Shown: positions 52,465 to 63,400 of the stretch, one piece after another | Numbering within the stretch: the stretch's first letter is position 1 | Layout of the letters: each line of letters begins with the position of its first letter | The notes under the pieces: generated by a model | What the model was told of the DNA's origin: nothing | Databases searched by the model: none | Seen by the model: the letters and a program-made list of their open reading frames with translations, nothing else | Origin: Guillardia theta CCMP2712 | Taxonomy: Eukaryota; Cryptophyceae; Pyrenomonadales; Geminigeraceae | Direction of reading: 5' to 3' | NCBI RefSeq assembly: GCF_000315625.1 | Contig: NW_005434666.1 | Coordinates: 543,877-607,876 of the forward strand | DNA length: 64,000 nt | Position numbers and translations under genes: made by a program

Positions 52465-53634
52465 TCAGGTGAGGCCAAGGGATGTCATCGTCGATCTTAC
52501 CGGCAGCCCTCCCAACGACAGACTGTACATACCGCGATCGACATAGTCATGGTCGAACAAGGGGCCATCCAAGCTCTTGCGCAACAGCTCTTTGTGCAGG
52601 TGATCATCCCCTGAGCGCAAACCCGACGGCACCGGGTTCATGTCTGTCGCAGGATTGATCGAAGATTGAGCAGTGAGCATTGAAGATTTGAGTTGTTCGA
52701 GCTCTTTCGCCTGAGCTGCGCAGAGGCTTCGTAATGCGTTCAAGTCCTCGATGCCTTGCAAATCGGGAGAGGATTTGAAATTTTCTTTGTGCAGCTTTTG
52801 GACTTCGACAAGTAGTTTCTTCGCTCTTGAGTGAACTCCATAGTATGCACCCTCCATCTTACCGACAGCGATATAAATCTCATCCAAAGAAGCCTTAATT
52901 CCATCGGATTTCATGTCATTTGCATGCTTTACGTGACTGGCTTCTTCGTAATGGCGGAATCTCAGGTTGTTCATCACTGTTAAAGTATTGTCGATTAGAG
53001 CTATTGGGGTGGTGCCATCTTTGGCGGAATAGTTTGGCACTCCTTCTTTCAAGAGCATCAAATTTTCGAAGATTGTGCGGTACATCCTGACTTCGTCTGC
53101 GTCTGCTCGCATGATATCAACTTCTTGGAAATTTGCTGAAGATTGGCTCCGTACTCTTAGTTGAACCCAGCTTTTGAAATCAGAGTCAAACAGAAGAAAA
53201 CCTTCAGCACAAGCAAAACAATTACCTTCCAGGCTTGTCACATCCTTGCAACAATTTGGTAACATTATGCGGGGTTGCATCCTTTCCATCTACACTCAAT
53301 ATTTCATCGTTCACGCAGAGTCGCTTTGACGCAAATGCAGGGCCGCCTGGCACAATCCCACGGACAACAAGTCCGTTCAGATGCAAACCAAGAGATGTCC
53401 TTGGACTTGGCCTTGGATCTGACAAGACGTTTTCCTCGCTCGATATCTTTCGGATCCTCTCAGTTGCAAGTCTTGCCTCCGACGCGTACTTCGCCACGTC
53501 TGAAGGACCAAGGGTTCAGCAATGTTTTAACGACTTGCACGAGTCATACAGGTGTTCGACAAGCTCGAGGAGGACAGTGAGTCGTCCGATTCACTGCGGA
53601 AGCTTCCAGAGTGCACTGAAGATGTGCTCATCAT
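52465..53634 (-). CDS. PDZ-domain protein with helical tail
   Basis: Three exons close in phase to 359 residues: 53634-53535, 53499-53226 and 53170-52465. A Ser-rich start precedes a PDZ domain: SLGLHLNGLVVRGIVPGGPA, LCVNDEILSVDGKDA, NVTKLLQGCDKPGSWVQLRV. The binding loop reads LGLHL, a variant of the usual GLGF. The rest is helical and charged (EEASHVKHANDMKSDGIKAS, AKKLLVEVQKLHKEN, LCAAQAKELEQLKSSML), with a Gly/Ser tail. It should be a scaffold that binds the C-termini of partner proteins. The start codon is the first ATG of a frame that is also open upstream (HDLIAQLVDRE), so another 5' exon is possible. The layout resembles the gene at 11490-13170, but sequence identity looks low. Confidence 0.8.
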
Positions 53635-54833
53635 CTCCCTATCAACGAGTTGTGCAATTAGATCGTGCTGAACAGCAAGAAACTTCAAAAATTACGACAT
53701 GCATTTACGCTCACCTTGTCATCTTTGACGGACTGTTAGGAGAACCGAAACTTTTAGACATCAACAGCCTTGAATCTTCAGTAACGATTAGATGAAACTT
53801 GAAGGTATGTAAACAGTCAACGGCAAAAAACAGTTATTGGCAACATTTCGTCTAACATGTTAAAATTTGAGAGTGTGTCACATGAGCTAGGGTGGTGGGT
53901 ATCCTTTGCATTTGCATTGGGTCGTCTCATGCGACCCTGCCGCATGTGACCTTTTAAACCAGGCTAACTTGTCCCACCGAGCTAAACCTCTGCTGGTATG
54001 ATGAGAGCTGCCATGATAAGCTCATCGCATGCACTTCATGATGTCAGGGCAGGTGGCGCATGCGAGGCATCGCTCTCCGACCCCCGGCGGGCCCATGCCT
54101 CCGCTGAGACAGGCTCGCGGTGGGGCCATTGTATGGCTCCCGGGCCCGGCGGTCCGCCAGGTCAAGTTTTTTTGAGAGCTACCCCTGATGTGAACTGATA
54201 AATGAGTGGTGGGGGTCACTACCCCTACCCACCTCACTTGGTCAGATTCGGCTAAAGCCATTACCGTTATTTTGAGGTGCTCAAAGGGGGTAGTGGCATA
54301 GAAGAAGTGGGTGGGTCGTCCAGAAAGACGAAACCAAGGAAGATGGTAGACCATTTCATCAACTGGAATAAATTTCTTACTATGTGGTTGAAATTGCCAT
54401 GAAGTTGGCGACAAATAGTGACATCAATTTCATTAAATCATGAAAACTTCTAAAACTATTTCAAAACAAAATGAGGGAATTACAGAATCTTTGTTGAATA
54501 AAACCCTTTTCGGAAAAATGATCACTTCCGCGATGAAGAGCAGCGGAGGGTTTGGTAACTGAGATGGAGAGGTCGACGAAGATGAGCAGGGGGACAAGGA
54601 ATGGTGGGGGTAGAAATCCAACACGGTGCCGATAGGTTGTTACATGAAAGTGATAGGAGGGCAATGAGGTGGGAAAGTAGCACTTCAGCGATGGTTGAAG
54701 CAACACAAAACAAGGTTGACAACAAACAGGATTATTCTGAGATTTGGCATACTGAGGATTGCACAACATCTTGATAGCTTGTCCAGTATTGGAAGCATAG
54801 GCATCCATTGCAGCTTGTTAATCATGCGTTTAG
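53635..54833. other. Divergent intergenic region
   Basis: The 1.2 kb contain a GC island (54085-54165), a GGGGTA-type island (54190-54300) and A/T-rich DNA around 54380-54500. No gene is supported. Confidence 0.55.
54085..54300. repeat. GC island followed by GGGGTA-type island
   Basis: CCCCGGCGGGCCC and CCGGGCCCGGCGG words come first. Then GGGGGTCACTACCCCTACCCACC, which reads partly as its own reverse complement, and AAAGGGGGTAGTGG. Confidence 0.45.
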
Positions 54834-55465
54834 ATGTCGGGGGCTCCAAAGTTGTCTACGACGCTGGCTATCTCAGCACGTCAAACGATGCAAAAGGAGT
54901 CTGTGTATCATAGTACACTGCTGCTGTTCAGGTACAGGGAACATGATCTTGAATCAGATGACACTCACACGTTGAATCATTTCAGGCATGTACAAAAGAG
55001 TATCCCAGAGCTTTTGAAATTGTATGGGATTGATGCAGATCCAAAGAAAGTGCGAGGAAACATCAAGGCAGAGTTCCGAAAGTTCGGAAAGGAGCCCTTG
55101 GAGAATGGTGTATCCAACATGCTCGTGAATAAAGGACAGGTGCAGTCAATCGAGGTTTGAGCTCTGTGGGGTCTGAAGGAGGGGTATGCAGATGGAGCTC
55201 GACGAGGCGAAGGCACAATGGAAGACCCGCACGCACATCCTCAAGTGCCGAATCACGATGACGAGTCTTGTTCTAACAAGATGACTTGCAGGTATGTCTA
55301 CGACATTGTGTCCGAGCCCCATCTTGCTCGTTCAAAGGTACAGGTTGCAACCCTGGTGCGCTGTTTTTGATGTGCTTTTTTCTCTCGATACAGCTGCAAA
55401 AGACTCCTCTCAGCGCTCGCTACAAGAATTTGGCACCAGAGGATTTGGAATTTCTCAACTCATAA
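54834..55465 (+). CDS. NDUFA6: NADH dehydrogenase complex I subunit NDUFA6 (LYR family)
   Basis: Five exons close in phase to 140 residues: 54834-54931, 54986-55139, 55192-55244, 55292-55337 and 55394-55465. NDUFA6 (B14, LYRM6) is an accessory subunit of mitochondrial complex I on the matrix side that binds the acyl carrier protein. The LYR motif appears as LFR, split by the first intron. SIPELLKLYGI and VRGNIKAEFRK come next. The segment MLVNKGQMELDEAKAQWKTRTHIL matches the family's VIKGKIELEE...WKQRTHVM. The end (YKNLAPEDLEFLNS) also resembles plant B14. Human NDUFA6 is 128 residues. No long presequence is seen, as usual for this subunit. Introns are 47-56 nt. Confidence 0.88.
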
Positions 55466-55650
55466 TCCTGATCGGTCCATTGGACGACTTATGTGTGATT
55501 CGAGATCGAAATGTGGCACGCAGTGATCACCCACTGAAGTCAGTTCTAGTTTGTTTATAATGAAGAGAAATCGAAATTTTGGAACATCGTTTGAACCTAA
55601 TGAAAATTTGTTGTTGTTATCAGATTAAAGAGAGGTCGACGCGAGCAATT

Positions 55651-56746
55651 TCATTGAACGGTTCGTAACACGTTGGTCAGAATGTGTCCATCAAACAAAT
55701 ATCCCGATGTTGCCCACTTGACAGGGATTATGGGTCCTGAAAGCTTCGAACCATCTTCCTTCTGATGATGCCGTGTCGTACACTGTACTAATTGGCCAAC
55801 TGGTTCGCCAAACACATCAAGTTCAGACTCTTGGAAGGGTCTTTCTCCGCCTGGTTGACTTCTGTTGTAGTGAGATTTGACCTCGAGTTTTCCGTCCAAA
55901 GCATCCAGCATTATGATCGGAGTCTTGGTACTTTGCATCCCTTCACAAACCGGACGAAGCCAGCCCTGCAAGTCAGATATTGGATAACGACCCAAATATG
56001 CATCTCGCTCAATCATTCGCTCGATCTTTGTCGTCATTTCATCACAGTAATTTTCTCCATCTATGCACAGGCCATGCAACGATATCAGAAAACGGCCGGC
56101 CTTCTGGATATTCGAGACCATGTTGTCCAAAACTCTCGACATGATTATGTCCCTACCAGATCCCCCTTCTTCTATCCCTCCTAGAACATCTCCACCGTGA
56201 TCTAGACCAACCACAATATCCCAAGGTTTGTTTGCGAACTGCATACTCAGTCTGTACAAATCATGTGCTAACTTCTCATGTTGTGCAGGATCTGATACAT
56301 TTAGACGGCATATGATTGGTGACATAACTTCACTTCCAAAAACTTTCTGGTGTGGTATAGTTTGCTCGTACAAGACTGTCCCCACCCACCTGGGCCTCGG
56401 GGCATCTGTGGTGCCGACGTTCTCATGCAAGTACTGCGGATGATGCTTTCTCTCTTGTGTGAACAACAGCTGATTGAGATCAGGAATAGGATAGGCGTCC
56501 TGCACTTTCTCTTCTCCTTTGACTCCTTTCACGGTGCCATATGTCACTGCAGCGGTCGGCTCAAGGGTTTGCAAGTATCGAGCTAAGGCATATGCGCCCT
56601 GCGCGTCCGCCCCTGCGAAAGAGCAAGTTATGGAGAGGAGAGGAGAGGAGATTTGAACCTCCTCCCAAGCCTAGCACAAGGATGTTGCAGTCCTTTGACA
56701 AGACATCGTCGAAACAACCGCTTCCTGGCTTCACGTTCCTTGCCAT
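55651..56746 (-). CDS. DUF1152 family protein
   Basis: Two exons close in phase to 349 residues: 56746-56659 and 56612-55651. The N-terminus has a Gly-rich nucleotide-loop-like ILVLGLGGGADAQGAYALA, split by a 46-nt intron. Then come KVQDAYPIPDLNQ, RWVGTVLYEQTIP, KPWDIVVGLDHGGDVLGG with GRDIIMSRVL, and ISLHGLCIDGENYCDE. The GxGGGxD start and the DxGGD block are the marks of DUF1152, known from bacteria, archaea and some protists without an assigned reaction. No targeting signal is clear. Transfer from prokaryotes is possible, but the intron shows it is settled in this genome. Confidence 0.8.
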
Positions 56747-57463
56747 CGTTCAACAGTCAACCTCACAGGCTACACCATGACATTCAGCTACCATACACGG
56801 CCTTCAGAACGGCCGGCGGGGCCCGGCGCGCCGGCCGCGCCGGCCGGGCCCGGGCCCGCAGCCTGGTAACAAGTCCTTTACGTACGGTACCAGTAACTTG
56901 ACCCGCCGGACTCCTCACCGGGCCGTCTGGCAACTTACTGACATCACTTACAACCTCTGCACGTTGATGAATGGCGGAACTTGTGACAACTTGACGCCCG
57001 GCCGCCCGGTCAGGGGAAAATACCCTACGCTGGCTGCATGTGTCTGTCCGATCAGCCATACCGTACAGGCTACTTTTTACTCAAACGTACTACTAGTACC
57101 GCCCCCCCCCGGCCGGGGCGGGCACGTTATCGGATAGTAACGATCCAAGAATAGCTCGCACAAACCGATGCTGTCGGGAAAAGGACGGAGGGAGAGACCA
57201 AGGCTGGCATAGCCTGCGGTTGGGACTTGCTCTCCAGGGCAGCCGCTCCTCATGTGAGACTCAGTGAAATTGAAGGTTGCCTCTTCTGTAATGACAGATG
57301 CTTCTCACTTGCATGACGACGAGTTTCTCTATTGCAGCTTACGTCAGCAACATGTTTCTTTCTAGATGCTCCAGATATCACTCGCACCGTCCTGATCATT
57401 TGTCGTGAAACTTTGAGATCCGCTCACTGATTCGTTGGAAGTCACCGGCCTCGTCTAGAGAAA
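56747..57463. other. Divergent intergenic region with GC-rich element
   Basis: The 717 bp between the DUF1152 gene and the channel gene are mainly the GC-rich element listed at 56805-57140. The last 300 bp before 57464 are ordinary DNA and should hold the channel promoter and 5' UTR. Confidence 0.55.
56805..57140. repeat. Composite GC-rich element, copy 2
   Basis: A CGGCCGGCGGGGCC and GGCGCGCCGG palindromic island is followed by GTACGGTACC, CGGAACTTGTGAC (56977), a second CCCGGCCGCCCGG patch and TTTTTACTCAAA (57069). A CCCCGGCCGGGGCG hairpin and TTATCGGATAGTAA (57127) close it. These words are shared with 48336-48870, in part on the opposite strand. Confidence 0.45.
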
Positions 57464-60400
57464 ATGCCACGATCTTGGAGGGAAGAATGGATAGCAGGAC
57501 CGCACCATCCGGACAACAGGTCTCTCGTTGGAAGATTCTTCTTCTGGTTGATAAACTCAAGGTTTTGGGAAAATCTCTTCTTGATGTACATTTTCTTCAA
57601 CACAGTTATCAAGCTCAGTGATCTGAGAATACAGCCTCAGTCCTACACAGACTTTCTGCTATCCGTCTCACTCTGCTCGTGCATTGTCTTTAACTCCGAG
57701 TGGTTGGTGGGTCTGCTTACGGTTGGGTACGTGGAGTTTTTCTCCGACAACTGGTATCGTCTTGATACTGCCGTCAACATCATGAATTGGGGTTCATACC
57801 TGACGGAGATTCAAGTCTTTCCTTATGCTGTCGGACTTGCTTTTCCCAATATTGCATTTCTGCGCATGTTGAGATTTTTGAAGCCACTGGGTAGGATAAG
57901 AGTTCTATTGCCTTCCAAAGTGGTTGTACAGACTGTCAAATCCGCTATAACCAGTATGGCTCCAGTGCTTGCTCTTTTGGCGTTCGCTCTTCTCTTCTTT
58001 GGTGTGGTTGGAATCTATCTGTTCGGAAGTCTTGGGCAGCTTTACTACCGTTGTGGTAGAGCTTTGACGATCAAAGAAGCCTTTCACTTTTACAATCCTG
58101 AAAAATACAAATCAAGCCCATTGAATACCATCAACTTTAAAAATTGTTCTGTGAATATGCCATTATACCAGGAATATCTCAAAGCCGCCCAGGACAACAA
58201 TGCTGATCTTAGCAATTTTCCATGGACCACCATAGTAAATGGAGCTCCAATCTCCGACCTGAGTGTCGGGGGCCAGCAGTACACTTGCGCTGAGCTGACA
58301 CCATTGAAGCTGTGCACGTAATCCCCAGCCTTCTTGCTGCAATTCTTCTCTGATTCGCTTTCTGTCAGATGCCCTCAGTTGGACGCCTATAACTCACCAG
58401 TATGCGTTGACCTTACCGGCTCCTGCGGGACAGACTTGTGTTTCATGGGAGATGTCCCTCCCATAAGTGTTATGCTGGGATTTGACAACATGGCTGTAGC
58501 TGCGCTGGTGAGTACTTGATATGATGTGGGCGGGTAGAACCCTACTTACCGAGTTGATAGACGGTGATGGCTGTCTTCTACCAGAAGAAGTGGTCTCTTT
58601 TGATGGATGCGTGTACGCAAGCGACTGGATTGCCTGCGGTCATCTACTTCATGATCACTGTCTTCCTGGGCTCGTTCTGCTTGCTGAATTTGACAGTCGC
58701 CACGGTTGGACAGAATTATGCAAGAGTCAAGAAAGAAGCCGAAGCGAAGATGGCAAAGAAGGTATGTTTGTGTGAAACGAAATGTACACTGAAAATACAC
58801 ATCAGGAAGAGGAGGTTGCGAGAAAAGCAAAAATTCAGGCAGAGAGGGATGAGATGAAAAGAAAGCAGGGAAAAGGAAGCACGGACGACAACAACCAAGC
58901 TGGTGATCATGAAGTCATACTTCTCTTTGATCCTTTTACAATTCAGAAGTTGTGGCTTTTGGGGTTTGTTGGAATGCCCTTCATACACAGAATTTACTTG
59001 AAAACATATTCATTTGAAACTCCACCGTTCATACCAAAGAAAGAGATGGAAAAATGGAGATTTCCTTTTTGTCGATCATGGTTCTGGTTTGTAATACGTT
59101 GCATATCGTTGAATTATTTTTTGTTGGGATGGATTTCAGACCTTTTTCTTGTATCCCAATTGAACAAGGTGGCGTCTGAATGGGAGAACGAAAGGATCAA
59201 AGCAAAGAAGATTGCCTGCTATCAAAAGCTGAAATCTGAAATCGCCAGAGTTTCTGTGATGCAGGGCGCAAGCAACAATCTTGTCTTAGCAGGTCGATTT
59301 ATCATCTACCCTCAAAACAACCTCGAGCTTCTTCCGTGCTCTAAGACTAGGCAATACCTCGAAGGGAAACTGCTTCAGTTTCAAATCGAAAATGCAGACC
59401 TGCTGGATGAATTAGGAGAGGAGGATGAGGAGGATGACTTGAGCCAGGAAGATTCATCAGACTCTCAAGGTATCGACTCGAGCAATTCAAGTCATGAACC
59501 AGCTACTGAGGGAGCAAAGGGCAAAGCTGACGCAGGCACCTCCTTCTTTGCGCTATTGGCAGATTTTGTGGTGCTTCTCAATGCAGTTGGCTTGGCTGCG
59601 AGTGGCTTCAATTTGTCTATGAATCCGTTCTTGAGCGACATTGGATATTTTGCATTGTTTTTCTTCATTGCTGAAGCGGCAATCAAAGGTTACGCTTATG
59701 GAGGTTTGCAGTATTACCTTGTGGAATTATCGAATATATTTGACTTTTCTCTCGTGGTTATTCCCGTGATTGGGAAGATTACAACTTTTGTGACAGGAAA
59801 TATTTTGGGTCTGGGGTCAGATTACATCTTCCAGATGGTTGCTCTGGAATCTTTCAGGGCTTTTCGCATCGCTAAGTTAGTACGACACCTCACAGGCTTG
59901 CGTAGGCTTACTGCACAAGCTTTTGGAAGTCCAACGAATATGTTCTATACTATGCTGGTGACATTGATTTTCATAGCCTTCAGTTCACTGTTTGGACACG
60001 CATTGTTCAAGAGCTCAGTTGCCTTTGCCAAACGGAGAAATGATTACCAGTACTTTGCTGCTGCTATGCTAGCACTGTGTGAATTTTTGTTCGGAGAAAG
60101 CTATTTTCATAATCTTGAAATTGGATACAGCGACAGTAATGTAATTGGATTATTTTTCTTTGTAGCATATTACTATCTTGCAAATTTTATTGTTCTTCGC
60201 ATATTTATAGCCCTCATCATGGAAAATTTTGAATTTGATGAAGACGAAAAAATTGCGATGCAGATTCAATTGTTCCAACGAGATCAAGTGTTGAGAAACG
60301 ATCTGATAGACGGCAAAGCTAAGAGTTTTCCATTGGAAGAACAATGGGGCCGTCTGAGGAAACAAAATCTTGACCCAGACAAACTGAAGGAGTTTCAAGA

Positions 60401-63400
60401 CAGATGGAGCAAAGCTGTTGCAGAACGAGCCGCAGAGGAAGGAGTTGCAGGACGAGAAGAATCAAAGCCGCTGTGGGAAGTTGTCATTGAATCCGCCGAG
60501 AATCAGAACATCGCACATGGATATGATTCGCATGGAAAAGCTTCGTTCATACTAACTCTGATGTCCTTGTATACCGCACTGAGGATGTTTGTTTATGATC
60601 TCGTGGAAAACAGATGGTTCAATTTGCTTGTGGCGACAGCGATTGTGATGTCGGTCGTTGTGCTGCAAATCGATCCTCCAACCGCCCCCATATTCCCGGA
60701 CAGTGTTCGTCATCTAATTGACGTTGGCTTCTTTACATTCTTCACATTTGAAATCTTGATGCGAATGATGGCGTTTGGCTTGTTTCATCAAGCGCAACCC
60801 GTCAAAAAGACTCTTGAGTTCCCCCAGGGAAAGCCACCCTTCTTTTCAGTCACCGAAGAAGGTGGTTGGAATACCATGGACTTTATCTTCATATTGATTT
60901 TGGTGGTCGATGTTTTCTCCAACGCATCACTAGGTAATTTCAAAACCATTAGAATTATCAGGGTGATCCGACCATTGCAATCCAATGTTCCCATAGTGAA
61001 AAGCCTGCTTGCAGCATTGTTCTCCAGTCTGACCAAAATTTTTCATGTTCTAAATTTGCTTGGCATTCTTTCCAGTATTTTCGGAATTATTGGACTCTCT
61101 TTGTTTCAGGGTCGGATGAATTCCTGCAACGATGATGCTATCGCAAATTTTGAACAATGTATTGGGAACAACTATGGCGGATTACCAAAGGTCCCTTGCA
61201 ATTTCATGGATCCAAAGCATCCCAATGGAACTCTATGCTCCAACAAAGTAGGCTCGTTCTTGTATCAGCAGATTCTAGTTCCACGGGTATGGTCAACAAA
61301 TCCCGAAAACTTTGAAAATTTCGGGGATGCATGTATCACGCTCTTGCGATTAGTCGCTGCAGATACATTGAGGCCAATTTTTCATTCAATGATGGACATT
61401 CCGAGAAGAACTCAAATTGTTTGCAGCGACGGTAGTATCGGTGATAATGGATGCCCCAACGGAGAGCCGCCGTACATCGTCTCTGAACAGCCTAGCGAGA
61501 ATCCAGCGGGAAGTGCGAATGTTCTGTTTGCGATAACTTACATCTTCATCGCCAACGCTTTTGTCTCGCAATTGGTGATCGGTGTCATGATAGACAACAT
61601 CCGACGACAGACTGGTACTGCACTCTATACCGAGGATCAGCGCAAATGGTATGCGACGGGAGAGACGATGAAGAGGAACTTGTCGTTGAAATTGAGACCA
61701 GTGAAACCAGTCAACAAGTTCAGCATTTGCGGGAATTTTAATGTATATATGCCAGGAAGAGAACAGCTCTATGACATCTTGAACAGCGAGACCTACGACA
61801 ATCTGATGATGATTATCATTATTCTCAACACTCTCTGGATGGCTACAGAGCATTTCCCTTCTGATTCATTATACAGAGACATCAAGGTGTACCTGAGCAT
61901 CATCTTTACAATCATTTACACTGTTGAGCTCGTTGCCAAGATGTATTCCTTTGGTGTTATAACTTGGCTCAAGGAACCACCATCTGGACAGCATGTAAAG
62001 GGAAAATTGCGTGTATGGAGCCCGTACTTCAGAGACAACTGGAACTGTTTCGATTTTTGCATAGTCATGTTGAGCTTGCTGGATGCGAGTGGTTTGCTCA
62101 ATGGTCTGACGTTCCTGAGATTACTTCGAGTCTTGAGGTTGTTCCGACTCGTGCGGAGAGTGAAGACATTGCAGCTCATGGTTCAAACGCTGCTCGGGGC
62201 GATTCCATCCATCCTTAGTGCACTCTTCTTCCTCGGGATATGGATTTTCCTCTTTGCTTCTATTGGAATGGATCAAAGCATGTTTCCCAACGTGAAAATC
62301 GGTATCGTCATTGATAGCAGATGGAACTTCACATCGTTGTACAATTCGATGATGTTGCTATTCCGCATTGCTACGGGAGATTCGTGGTTTGACATCGTGT
62401 ATGATGGAGCTGTGTTACCGCCATACTGTACTGCCAACCCGGCGGCAGAGCATCCTATCCTGCTTGCAGGAGTGCCGGGAGATTGTGGGATCGGGTCAGG
62501 ATCTTACATCTACTTTCTCGGGTTCTGGCTGGGCTGCAACTTTGTGTTCGGACCATTGTTTGTCGCAACGCTGATCAACTACTTCTTCGAGGCGCAGGTG
62601 GACGTAGTTTCTCTCTTCAACAGAGACGATTGCGAGCTCTACGCGTCTGTGTGGTCTGAGTTTGACGAGAACGGCATCGGAAGGATCTCCATCGAGAACT
62701 TGAGGCCCTTCATAGAACGACTTGCCGAGGTCGGGCACCGCGTGGGTTTCAGGACGTCGGAGAGCCCAGAGAGGTTCAAGAGCATTTGGTCGCGGGTAAT
62801 GGCAGACCCTCTCAAGTTTCCAGAGCAAGGCCTCCTTGTAGCACAAGAAAAGGATAGAGAGAGACTTGGACTGAGCAAGATAGACCGAAACAACATCATC
62901 AAAGCATCGCTGAATACTCAGAGGGCCAAACAAATCCGTAAATACATCTATGAGAATACCTTTGTGCAAGAGAGGAACGAAGTTGGATTTCACTACCTTG
63001 CAAAAGTTCTTGTGATTCATCAAGAAAACATAAAAGCTCCACTGACGACATCTGACCTTATCAATCGGGGCGCTGCCTTTCAACAGTTCATGGGTTTGTT
63101 GAACTACCACGAGATCCCTGGTCGTGAAGGGAAGGAAAATCAGAGATGGCAAGCGCTGGAGATTCACAATCGGTTGCTTTCTCCGCTCGATGCCAAGAAG
63201 GAGAAGTCTGGTGCAAGGGCCATCGACGTCTCACAGCTGCCGAGGATTTTCATGGCGATCGCGTACGTGAAGCAAGAGCTTCGTCCGAGAAGAGTCGGCG
63301 ATGAGGAGGTGAACAGGCCGACGGGAACCAAGAGGGAGGCGCTTGTCAGGAAGATAGCCTCTCTGCAGGATAGCTTCGACGAGATCATCAGCTCCCTTGT

